Below are positions 25,564-32,801 of a DNA stretch of 64,000 nt, one piece after another. Under the pieces are notes generated by a model. The model did no database searches. It saw only the letters and a list, made by a program, of their open reading frames with translations, and was not told the DNA's origin. The stretch is taken from contig NZ_AFXQ01000003.1 of the NCBI RefSeq assembly GCF_000224415.1, positions 1 to 64,000 of the forward strand, read 5' to 3'. Every line of letters begins with the position of its first letter. Positions within the stretch are counted from its first letter, which is position 1. A program made the translations under genes and the position numbers. Origin of the DNA: Citricoccus sp. CH26A (GTDB lineage: Bacteria > Actinomycetota > Actinomycetes > Actinomycetales > Micrococcaceae).

Positions 25564-25916
25564 GCTACCCGGTCCTGGCCCTGGCCTTCCTGGCGCTCGC
25601 CGCGGCGGTGGCCGTGGTCGCCACCCGGCGACGGCGGCTCGGGCCGAGGTGGTGGGCCGTCACCGGCCTGACGATCCTCGCACTGACGGTCCTGACCGCC
25701 GTGTTCGACAACCTCATGATCGCCGCGGACCTGTTCCGGTACAACGAGGAGCTGCTGGTGGGCTGGTATCTGGGCCTCGCGCCCGTGGAGGACTTCGCCT
25801 GGCCGCTTGCGGCCGGACTGCTGCTGCCCTCGCTGTGGGAGCTGCTGCACCCCGCGCCGGCCTCCCCGGCCGGTCCCCGGACCGACGCCCAGGACCACCC
25901 CCGGGAGCGGTCATGA
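25560..25916 (+). CDS. crtYf: C50 carotenoid cyclase partner subunit (CrtYf/CrtYh type)
   Basis: The 118-aa protein overlaps crtYe by four bases. It has three membrane helices with VFDNLMIAADLFRYNEELLVGWYLGLAPVEDFAWPL, where the conserved acidic PxEDF and Tyr/Asn/Glu residues are the lycopene-cyclase-domain hallmark. It should pair with the preceding subunit. Ring specificity (epsilon or gamma) is not determined here. Confidence 0.88.
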   Translation: MSYPVLALAFLALAAAVAVVATRRRRLGPRWWAVTGLTILALTVLTAVFDNLMIAADLFRYNEELLVGWYLGLAPVEDFAWPLAAGLLLPSLWELLHPAPASPAGPRTDAQDHPRERS

Positions 25917-26791
25917 CGATGGTGCTGGGTGAGGCGACGCGCCAGCTGCTGGGCTCCTCCCGGCCGGTGAGCTGGGTCAACACCGCCTATCCGTTCGCGG
26001 CGGCCTACCTGCTCTCGGGCGGCGGGCTGACCGCGGAGCTGGTGATCGGGACCCTGTTCTTCCTGATCCCCTACAACCTGTTGATGTACGGGATCAACGA
26101 CGTCTTCGACTATGAGTCCGACCTGCGCAATCCGCGCAAGGGCGGCATCGAGGGCATCGTGCTGTCCGACCGGTGGCACGGGGTGACCCTGTGGGCCTCC
26201 GGCCTGCTGGCCCTGCCCTTCGTGGTGGCCCTCGTGGCGTTCGGGGACCTGGTCTCGACCCTCGTGCTGGCCGTGACGCTGGCCGCGGTGGTCGGTTACT
26301 CGGCCCCGCGGATCCGGCTCAAGGAACGGCCGGTGCTGGACTCGATGACCTCGTCCACGCACTTCGTGGGCCCGGCCGCGTTAGGCCTGGCCCTGGCCGA
26401 CGGCGCCTGGACGGTGACGGCGGCCGCCTCCCTCGTGGCGTTCTTCCTGTGGGGCATGGCCTCGCAGGCCTTCGGCGCCGTGCAGGACGTCACCGCGGAC
26501 CGCGAGGCGGGCATCGGTTCGATCGCCACGGTCCTGGGGACCGCGACCACCGTGCGCGTGGCCATCGGGCTCTACGCGGCGGCCGGCGTCGTGATGGTGC
26601 TGGCCGGCTGGCCCGGGGCGCTGGCGGGACTCCTGGCGATCCCGTACATCCTGAGCATCCTTCCGTTCCGGTCCCTGCCCGATGATCGCTGCGAGGAGGC
26701 CAACGCCGGCTGGCGGCGGTTCCTGTGGCTGAACATGCTCACCGGTTTCGCGCTCACGATGCTCTTCCTCTGGATCGGCCTGCGTGGCTGA
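25913..26791 (+). CDS. crtEb: Lycopene elongase, UbiA family
   Basis: The 292-aa UbiA prenyltransferase has the substrate-binding motif NDVFDYESDLRNPRK at about residues 62-76 and the second aspartate motif QDVTADREAGIGS at about 190-200. It adds C5 units to the ends of lycopene, producing the C50 acyclic precursor (flavuxanthin type) that the two cyclase subunits close. About eight membrane helices are visible. It overlaps its neighbours by four and eight bases. Confidence 0.92.
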   Translation: MTMVLGEATRQLLGSSRPVSWVNTAYPFAAAYLLSGGGLTAELVIGTLFFLIPYNLLMYGINDVFDYESDLRNPRKGGIEGIVLSDRWHGVTLWASGLLALPFVVALVAFGDLVSTLVLAVTLAAVVGYSAPRIRLKERPVLDSMTSSTHFVGPAALGLALADGAWTVTAAASLVAFFLWGMASQAFGAVQDVTADREAGIGSIATVLGTATTVRVAIGLYAAAGVVMVLAGWPGALAGLLAIPYILSILPFRSLPDDRCEEANAGWRRFLWLNMLTGFALTMLFLWIGLRG

Positions 26792-27395
26792 GCGGACCCG
26801 CACCCCGAGCCGGGCACGGCCCCTGCGGTCGGAGGCCTGGCGGGTCCTGAGGGTCGAGGGACGGTGGACCGGACTCGTGGCGGACGCCGCCGCCGTGCTC
26901 ACCGTGGTCAGCCTGCTGGCCGGCCTGCTGGACGGCGCCGTGGCCGTCGCACTGTTCGCCCTGGTGCTGCTGGGCCACGTCGTGATCCGGCTCGCCCCCC
27001 TGCGGCCCGCCGTGCAGGCCGCGACCGCCGTGGCCCTGCCGGCCGCCGCCTGGGCGGCCATGGCCGACGCCTACCAGCGGGTCTCCTGGCTGGACATCGC
27101 CGCGCACTTCGCCGTGACCGGGCTGCTCGCCGTCCTGGTCGCGGCCGGGGTGTACCGGGCGGGCTGGCTCCGTCCGGGCGGGGCCGCCGCCGGGACCGTC
27201 CTGCTCGCCACCGCCCTGGGGGTGCTGCTCGCCGTGGCCTGGGAGTTCGGGGAATGGGTGGGGCACACCCATCTGGATCCGGCCATCCAGGTCGGGTACG
27301 ACGACACCATCGGGGACCTGGCCGCCGGCCTCGCCGGTTCCCTGACCGCGGGCGTGCTGTACCGCCGGCTGACCACGGAGGGGAGGACGCCATGA
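26784..27395 (+). CDS. Membrane protein of unknown function inside the carotenoid operon
   Basis: The 203-aa protein starts at a GTG inside the crtEb end and has five or six hydrophobic segments. The last part holds WEFGEWVGHTHLD and YDDTIGDLAAGLAGS, a pattern resembling the DUF2238/YjdF-like membrane family, where WE...E and DT.GD residues are conserved. No enzymatic function is known to me for it. Because it is translationally coupled between crtEb and a glycosyltransferase gene, a role in pigment placement, modification or membrane organisation is plausible but purely contextual. Confidence 0.78.
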   Translation: MAERTRTPSRARPLRSEAWRVLRVEGRWTGLVADAAAVLTVVSLLAGLLDGAVAVALFALVLLGHVVIRLAPLRPAVQAATAVALPAAAWAAMADAYQRVSWLDIAAHFAVTGLLAVLVAAGVYRAGWLRPGGAAAGTVLLATALGVLLAVAWEFGEWVGHTHLDPAIQVGYDDTIGDLAAGLAGSLTAGVLYRRLTTEGRTP

Positions 27396-28144
27396 CCGCG
27401 GGCGACCACGACGTCACCGTGGTGATCCCCGCGCGCAACGACGCGGTCCTGCTGGACCGGTGCCTGCGCGCCCTGGCCCGCCAGACCCGGGAGCCGGCCG
27501 AGGTGATCGTGGTGGACAACGCCTCCACCGACGCCACGGGCGAGGTCGCACGGGCCCACGGGGCCACCGTGGTCGAGGAGGAACGGATCGGGATCTGGGC
27601 CGCCGCGGCGGCCGGTTATGACGCCGCGTCCAGCCCGGTCATCGCCCGGCTGGACGCGGACTCCGTGCCGCCCGCGGACTGGGTCCAGAAAGTGGCGGCC
27701 GGGCTGCAGCGCCGGCCGTCCGCCGTGGCGCTCACGGGCTGGGGGGTCTTCGAGGACCTGCCCAGGCCCGTGGGGGCGCCGGTGGCGGCCCTCTACCTCG
27801 GCGCCTACTACGTCCTGGGCCACGCGGCGGCCGCGGGCCCCGTGCTGTGGGGGTCGAACATGGCCCTGCGCCGCACGGCCTGGCACGAGGTCAGGGATCG
27901 CGTGCACCGCTGGGAGCGGGAGGTGCACGACGACATGGACCTCGCCCTGGCCCTCGGCCCCCGCCAGTCGGTGAGCTTCGATCCCCGGCTCGTGGTCGGC
28001 GTCTCCGCTCGGTCGCTCAAGGGGGCCTCCCAGCTCGTGCGGCGGGTGCGCCGTGCCCGGCGCACCCTGGAGCTGAACTTCCGCGAGGCCCAGCCGTGGG
28101 AACGGTGGGCGGAACGGCTCAGGGCCGCTCCCAGTCCTCGATAG
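27392..28144 (+). CDS. Family-2 glycosyltransferase, candidate carotenoid glycosyltransferase
   Basis: The 250-aa GT-A-fold enzyme begins with VTVVIPARNDAVLLDRCLRAL (residues 8-28), has EVIVVDNASTDAT and the metal-binding DADS at about residues 88-91, and ends with an RWEREVHDDMDL segment that could supply the catalytic base. Two hydrophobic stretches (about 130-155) suggest membrane association. It is the last gene of the crt operon, in the place where crtX-type genes sit in relatives that glucosylate C50 pigments. Function is inferred from context. Its 3' end overlaps the converging UV-repair gene by 26 bases. Confidence 0.8.
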   Translation: MTAGDHDVTVVIPARNDAVLLDRCLRALARQTREPAEVIVVDNASTDATGEVARAHGATVVEEERIGIWAAAAAGYDAASSPVIARLDADSVPPADWVQKVAAGLQRRPSAVALTGWGVFEDLPRPVGAPVAALYLGAYYVLGHAAAAGPVLWGSNMALRRTAWHEVRDRVHRWEREVHDDMDLALALGPRQSVSFDPRLVVGVSARSLKGASQLVRRVRRARRTLELNFREAQPWERWAERLRAAPSPR

Positions 28145-28694
28145 GACCCGGCACCACCTGGAACAGCGGATGGACCTCCGGATCGGTCACCGCGCGGAGT
28201 GCGGCGTGACGTTCCGGGCTGCGCTCGGCGAGCTTGGCCAGCAGGTGCTGCCACTCGAAGGCCACCTGGCCCTCCGTGACCGGGATGGGCCGCACCGGCG
28301 TCGTCGGTGACACGGGTGGCACGGGCGGTACGGGTGGGATGCCCGGGGGCGTCACCGACGGGGTGTCCTCAGCCCCGGGTGCCCCGGGTGCCCCGGGTGC
28401 CCCGGGAGCACCGTCCTCCGTGCCCGTCCCCGTCCCGGACGCCGCCGGCGGACAGTCGATCCGGGATCGGTCGAAGCGGTAGCCGCGCCGCTCGGCCTCG
28501 TCGGCCAGGGCGGCCAGGTACGCACCCATCGCCGCAGGGGTGTCCGCGTGCCGCCGGAACCGGACCAGCTGCGGATGGGAGCGGTAGCCGCGCGTGCGCC
28601 CCGCCAGGACCGCCTGGGCCAGCAGGGCCTCCCGCCAGCCACCGGTCAGGCCGGGTCGGTCGAGGTACCGGGGGTGCAGGGTCCACAGGCGCAT
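28119..28694 (-). CDS. Pyrimidine dimer DNA glycosylase/endonuclease V family protein with repeat insert
   Basis: The 191-aa protein has the bacterial endonuclease-V-like signature LWTLHPRYLDRPGLTGGWRE (residues 3-22) and GRTRGYRSHPQLVRF (32-46), then VAFEWQHLLAKLAERSPER near residues 144-162. This family excises UV-induced pyrimidine dimers. Residues of about 81-138 are an inserted low-complexity tract of Gly-Ala-Pro and Pro-Pro-Val triplets, encoded by nine-base DNA repeats, which lengthens the protein by some 55 residues. The gene converges with the last gene of the carotenoid operon. Confidence 0.82.
   Translation of the reverse strand: MRLWTLHPRYLDRPGLTGGWREALLAQAVLAGRTRGYRSHPQLVRFRRHADTPAAMGAYLAALADEAERRGYRFDRSRIDCPPAASGTGTGTEDGAPGAPGAPGAPGAEDTPSVTPPGIPPVPPVPPVSPTTPVRPIPVTEGQVAFEWQHLLAKLAERSPERHAALRAVTDPEVHPLFQVVPGPIEDWERP
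28311..28412 (-). repeat. Coding nine-base tandem repeats
   Basis: Two blocks lie inside the UV-repair gene: about four copies of GGTGCCCCG (about 28371-28412, coding Gly-Ala-Pro) and imperfect copies of ACGGGTGGC (about 28311-28337, coding Pro-Pro-Val). Unit lengths keep the frame. Confidence 0.8.
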
Positions 28695-28748
28695 GCACCC
28701 ATCCTCTCGCGGATGCCGCCCACCGGTTCCCAGTGCGCTCCCGGCGGG

Positions 28749-30122
28749 TCAGCGGGACCGGCTCTGTCCGGCGTCGGGCGTCTCGACGGCCGGTTCAGCG
28801 GTCGCCCCGGACCGGGCCCGCCGGTGGCGCCAGGCGGCGATCCCGGCGAGGACCGCCGCGCCGGCCAGGAACGGCAGGCCCAGCCGCCACACCTCCCACT
28901 CCACCTGCGTGGCCAGCGCGATGCAGGACACCAGCCCGGCGACCGGCAGGAACGCGGGCACCCGGAAGTGGCGGTGCTCCACCGCGTCGCGGCGCAGCAC
29001 GAGCACGGCGGTGTTGACGGCCGCGAACACCACCAGCAGCAGCAGGACCATCGTGCTGGCCAGGATGTCCAGGGTGCCGGTGAGGGCCAGGACCAGGGAC
29101 AGGGCGGTGGTGACCAGGATGGCCACCCACGGGGTGCGGCGCCGGGGCAGCAGCGCGGCCAGCACCGGCGGCAGCAGCCCGTCCCGGGCCATCCCGTAGG
29201 CCAGGCGGGAGGACATGATGCCGGTGAGCAGGGCGCCGTTGGCCACCGCCACCAGGGCGATGGCGCTGAAGATCACGGGCGGGATGATGCCGGCGGCCTC
29301 GACCACCTGCAGCAACGGGGCGGTGCTGGCGGCCAGCTCCTCGGTGGGGATCGCCGCCGAGGCGGCCATGCCCACCAGGGCGTAGACGACCCCGGCCACG
29401 GCCAGCGCCCCGAACAGGGCCCGCGGGTAGGACCGTGAGGGGTCCTTGGTCTCCTCGGCGACGTTCACGCTGGTCTCGAAGCCCACGTAGGAGTAGAAAC
29501 CCAGGACGGCACCGGCCAGCACGGCGGAGACCGGACCGTGCTCCGGCGTGCCCAGCTCGACCAACCGGCCCAGGTCCCCCTCGCCGCGGGCGAGGACGAC
29601 CACACCCAGGGCGATCACCAGCAGCAGGCCGGAGACCTCGATGATCGTGGCCACCCGGTTGGCGCCCATCGACTCCGTGATGCCGCGGGCGTTCAGCGCG
29701 GCCAGCAGTCCCAGGAACACGATGACCACCAGGGCCGCGGGCAGGGTGATGAACTCGGTCAGGTAGTCACCGGCGAAGCCGAGGGCCAGGGCGCCCACGG
29801 AGACGATCCCGGCGGACAGCATGCAGAACCCGACGAGGAATCCGGTGAACGGCCCGAAGGCACGCGTGGCGTAGTGCGAGGAGCCCCCGGCCCGCGGGTA
29901 CTTGGTCGCCAGTTCGGCATAGGACCCCGCGGTCAACAGGGCCAGCACCAGGGCCGCCACCAGGGGGACCCAGACGGCCCCGCCGGAGAGGCCGGCGATC
30001 TCGCCGACCAGGACGTACACCCCGGCCCCGAGGACGTCACCGAGGATGAACAGGAACAGGCCCGTGGTGGTGACCGTGCGGCGCAGGGATCGGGTCTCTC
30101 GGGAGGCGGTGGTGGAGGCCAT
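28749..30122 (-). CDS. APC-family amino acid permease
   Basis: The 457-aa protein has about twelve membrane helices. The first helix carries GDVLGAGVYVLVGEIAGLSGG (about residues 24-44), the unwound substrate-binding signature of APC transporters, and YAELATKYPRAGGSSHYA follows. A late TM6-type motif FYSYVGFETSVNVAEETKDPSR is also present. Amino acid or polyamine is the likely substrate; direction and specificity are not clear. The ATG at 30122 lies six bases past a reverse-strand -10 TACTGT, so the message is probably leaderless, and the longer frame to 30200 is rejected. Confidence 0.88.
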   Translation of the reverse strand: MASTTASRETRSLRRTVTTTGLFLFILGDVLGAGVYVLVGEIAGLSGGAVWVPLVAALVLALLTAGSYAELATKYPRAGGSSHYATRAFGPFTGFLVGFCMLSAGIVSVGALALGFAGDYLTEFITLPAALVVIVFLGLLAALNARGITESMGANRVATIIEVSGLLLVIALGVVVLARGEGDLGRLVELGTPEHGPVSAVLAGAVLGFYSYVGFETSVNVAEETKDPSRSYPRALFGALAVAGVVYALVGMAASAAIPTEELAASTAPLLQVVEAAGIIPPVIFSAIALVAVANGALLTGIMSSRLAYGMARDGLLPPVLAALLPRRRTPWVAILVTTALSLVLALTGTLDILASTMVLLLLVVFAAVNTAVLVLRRDAVEHRHFRVPAFLPVAGLVSCIALATQVEWEVWRLGLPFLAGAAVLAGIAAWRHRRARSGATAEPAVETPDAGQSRSR

Positions 30123-30128
30123 GGGATC

Positions 30129-30134
30129 ACAGTA
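30129..30134 (-). promoter_or_regulatory. -10 hexamer of the APC permease promoter
   Basis: TACTGT on the reverse strand is separated from the ATG at 30122 by six bases. Confidence 0.55.
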
Positions 30135-30288
30135 GACGGCACCGGGGCGGGGTGCCGAGTCCCCGTGCGCATCCGGGGTCTGAGAGGGTGCGATGCGCAC
30201 GGTGCCCCTCTACGATGACGGTGTTCGCCTCCCCGCGCGGGACGCGTCCGCCATCGGACCCCGCAGGACGGAACAGGACGGATGCAGC

Positions 30289-31806
30289 ATGGACCCCAGG
30301 ACGTCCCTCTGGCATGACACCCACCCGGTCCCCGCCACCGGCACCGGTCGCCTCTCCCCGGGGGACCGGTTCGACACCGTGGTCGCCGGGGCGGGGTTGA
30401 CCGGGCTGGCCACCGCCGTCCTGCTGGCGCGCGCGGGCCAGCGCGTGACCGTGGTCGAGGCCCGATCGGTGGGGGCCGTGGCCACCGGGAACACCACCGC
30501 GAAGGTCTCGCTGCTCCAGGGCACCACCCTGGCGGAGATCAGTCGTCACCAGTCGGACCAGGTGCTGCGCTCCTACGTGGAGGGCAACCGCCGGGGACAG
30601 TCCTGGCTGCTGGGCTACCTGGACGAGAACGGGATCGACTACCAGCGCAGGCCCGCCTACACCTACGCCACCACCCACGAGGGCCTGTCCCGGCTGCACT
30701 CCGAGCTGGAGGCCGACCGTGCCGCGGGACTGGGCGTGACCTGGACACGGGAGACGGACCTGCCCTACCCCGTGGCCGGGGCGATCCGGCTGGAGGACCA
30801 GGCGCAGGTGCACCCGATGCAGGTGCTCGACGTCCTGGCCACCGAGTTCCGCCAGCTCGGCGGGACGCTGGTGGAGGGGGTGCGGCTCACGGGCGCGGGC
30901 TACCGGTCCCCGCTGGCCGTGCACACCTCCGCGGGGGAGGTCAGGGCCGGGCACCTGGTCCTGGCCACGGGGGCCCCGGTCCTGGACCGCGGCGGTTACT
31001 TCGCCAAGCTCAGCCCACACCGTTCCTACGCCCAGTCATACCGGGTTCCGGGACCCGTTCCCCAGGCGATGTACCTCTCGGCGGACAGTCCGTCCCGCAG
31101 CCTGCGCACGGCCCCCATCGACGACGGCGAACTGCTGCTCGTGGGCGGCAACGGCCACGTGGTGGGGCGATCGGCCTCGCCGCAGGCCGCCGTGGACGCC
31201 CTCGAGGCGTGGACCCGGGAGCACTTCCCCGGAGCGGAGCGCACGCACGCCTGGTCCGCGCAGGACTACCGCTCGGCCAACCTCGTCCCCTTCGTGGGGA
31301 CACTGCCCCGCGGCGGTGGGCACGTCTACCTGGCCACCGGCTTCAACAAGTGGGGCCTGACCAACGGCGTCTCGGCCGCCCTGCGGATCTCCGCACAGAT
31401 CCTCGGCGGTGCCACGGACTGGGCCAGGCCGATGGATCGTCGCCTCACCTCGCCGGCCGACCTGCTGACCGGCCTGAGGGACAACGCCGCCGTCGGTGCA
31501 CGGCTGGCCGGCGGCTGGGCGTCCGCCGCACGGAGACCACTGCCCCAGGAGCCTCCGGCCGAGGGCCAGGGCACGGTAGGCCGGGACCACGGCCGGCCCG
31601 TGGCGGTCTCCACGGTGGACGGGGTGACCTGCCGGATGTCGGCGGTCTGCCCGCACCTGGGCGGCATCGTCTCCTGGAACGACGCCGAACGCTCCTGGGA
31701 CTGCCCGCTGCACGGATCACGCTTCACCGCGGACGGCACCCTGCTCGAGGGGCCGGCGGTCACCGGCCTGCGGGCACCGTCGGCCGCCGGGGGACGGGCG
31801 GACTGA
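30289..31806 (+). CDS. FAD-dependent oxidoreductase with C-terminal Rieske domain
   Basis: The 505-aa protein has a DAO-type FAD domain: the loop VVAGAGLTGLATAVLLARAGQ is at about residues 26-46, and the VEARS and NTTAKVSLLQG segments follow. Residues of about 415-495 form a Rieske [2Fe-2S] domain, with CPHLGG and CPLHGS giving the two Cys-His ligand pairs. This fused architecture is widespread in actinobacteria and bacilli; its substrate is not established. The ATG at 30289 has AGGACG eight bases upstream. A TACGAT at 30211-30216 could be its -10. Confidence 0.88.
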   Translation: MDPRTSLWHDTHPVPATGTGRLSPGDRFDTVVAGAGLTGLATAVLLARAGQRVTVVEARSVGAVATGNTTAKVSLLQGTTLAEISRHQSDQVLRSYVEGNRRGQSWLLGYLDENGIDYQRRPAYTYATTHEGLSRLHSELEADRAAGLGVTWTRETDLPYPVAGAIRLEDQAQVHPMQVLDVLATEFRQLGGTLVEGVRLTGAGYRSPLAVHTSAGEVRAGHLVLATGAPVLDRGGYFAKLSPHRSYAQSYRVPGPVPQAMYLSADSPSRSLRTAPIDDGELLLVGGNGHVVGRSASPQAAVDALEAWTREHFPGAERTHAWSAQDYRSANLVPFVGTLPRGGGHVYLATGFNKWGLTNGVSAALRISAQILGGATDWARPMDRRLTSPADLLTGLRDNAAVGARLAGGWASAARRPLPQEPPAEGQGTVGRDHGRPVAVSTVDGVTCRMSAVCPHLGGIVSWNDAERSWDCPLHGSRFTADGTLLEGPAVTGLRAPSAAGGRAD

Positions 31807-31859
31807 GGCGCACTCCCCGCAACGGGAGGACCGTGGCCGAGGGATCGGGGGGGGTGCCC

Positions 31860-31865
31860 TATGCT
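31860..31865 (+). promoter_or_regulatory. -10 hexamer ahead of the TPP riboswitch
   Basis: TATGCT lies just upstream of the aptamer and would start transcription near 31872. This gives a leader of about 200 bases before ykoE. Confidence 0.5.
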
Positions 31866-31878
31866 GGTGCCACATCGT

Positions 31879-31971
31879 GAACGACAGGGGAGCGCCGCCC
31901 GGCGCTGAGAGTGCGCCCAGCGCAGACCCTCGAACCTGCTCCGGTTAGTACCGGCGAAGGAAGTCGAGTTC
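31879..31971 (+). promoter_or_regulatory. TPP riboswitch (THI element)
   Basis: The conserved core is clear: ACAGGGGAGC, then GCTGAGAGTGCGCCC, GCAGACCCTCGAACCTG, and CCGGTTAGTACCGGCGAAGGAAGT. The ends (GAAC-GAC and GTCGAGTTC) pair to close stem P1. It precedes the ykoEDC-type genes, whose products import thiamine or its pyrimidine precursor, so it should lower their expression when thiamine diphosphate is plentiful. Confidence 0.96.
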
Positions 31972-32043
31972 TCCGATGGAGCGTGGGGCCCGGTGCCCGA
32001 CGCGCCCGGATCCCGAGGGTTCGGGCGGCGTGCGTTCCATTCC

Positions 32044-32065
32044 CCTCCTTGGATCCATGAGGAGG
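32044..32065 (+). promoter_or_regulatory. Shine-Dalgarno-masking hairpin of the riboswitch
   Basis: CCTCCT (32044-32049) can pair with AGGAGG (32060-32065), which is the ribosome binding site of ykoE. The stem would hide the site, as expected for translational control by the aptamer upstream. Confidence 0.6.
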
Positions 32066-32072
32066 ACATCAC

Positions 32073-32801
32073 ATGGTCTCGACGCAGACCCGCGGCAGTG
32101 ATCACCAGGCCACCCCGCCGGTCGGTACACCGGACCGTCCCGGGCGCTCCCGCCCACACCACGACCCGCGCGGCCCCGCCCACCGCACCTCCGCCCACCG
32201 CACCTCCTCCCGCCACACCTGGCGGGTGGTGGACATCGTCGTGGCCGCCGTCGTCGCCGTGGCCAGCGGCGTGGTCTTCTGGGCCTGGAACCTGGCCTAT
32301 GCGGGACTGGGCGGGGTGTTCCTGGCGTTCCCGCCGTCGTCGGGCCTGGTGGCCGGCATGTGGCTGTTCCCGGCGGTCCTGGGTGCACTGCTGATCCGCA
32401 GGCCGGGTGCCGCGCTGTTCACGGAACTGGTGGCCGCCGCCGTCTCCGCGTTGCTGGGGTCCCAGTTCGGCCTGACCGTGCTGGCCTCCGGACTCGTCCA
32501 GGGCATCGGGGCCGAGCTGGTCTTCCTGCTGTTCCTCTACCGTCGCTTCACCCTTCCCATGGCCCTGGTGGCCGGGGCCGCCGCGGGAGTGGCCTGCGGC
32601 CTCAACGAGGCCTTCCTGTTCGCCTGGTTCCCCGAGTACACGCTGGCCTGGAAGTGGCTCTACGTGGGGTTCACCGGCATCTCCGGGGTCGTCATCGCCG
32701 GCCTGCTGAGCTGGCTGGCCACCCGCGCCCTGGCGGCCACGGGCGCGCTGGCCGCCCTCCCGTCCCGCGGCGCCCACCGGGAACGGGCGGGCCGGGGGTG
32801 A
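32073..32801 (+). CDS. ykoE: Thiamine-precursor ECF transporter, YkoE-type S component
   Basis: The 242-aa membrane protein has about six helices after a hydrophilic N-terminal tail of some 48 residues rich in His, Arg and Pro, longer than usual. The core (VVDIVVAAVVAVASGVVFWAWN and EAFLFAWFPEYTLAWK) matches YkoE, the substrate-binding subunit of the hydroxymethylpyrimidine/thiamine ECF system. GGAGG lies eight bases before the ATG and can be masked by the riboswitch hairpin. The next gene overlaps its stop by four bases. Confidence 0.9.
   Translation: MVSTQTRGSDHQATPPVGTPDRPGRSRPHHDPRGPAHRTSAHRTSSRHTWRVVDIVVAAVVAVASGVVFWAWNLAYAGLGGVFLAFPPSSGLVAGMWLFPAVLGALLIRRPGAALFTELVAAAVSALLGSQFGLTVLASGLVQGIGAELVFLLFLYRRFTLPMALVAGAAAGVACGLNEAFLFAWFPEYTLAWKWLYVGFTGISGVVIAGLLSWLATRALAATGALAALPSRGAHRERAGRG

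Noticed and set aside
28371-28412. Gly-Ala-Pro repeats considered as a collagen-like or phage-tail gene
   Set aside because: The repeats are embedded in one frame of the UV-repair gene and are only about 14 residues long.
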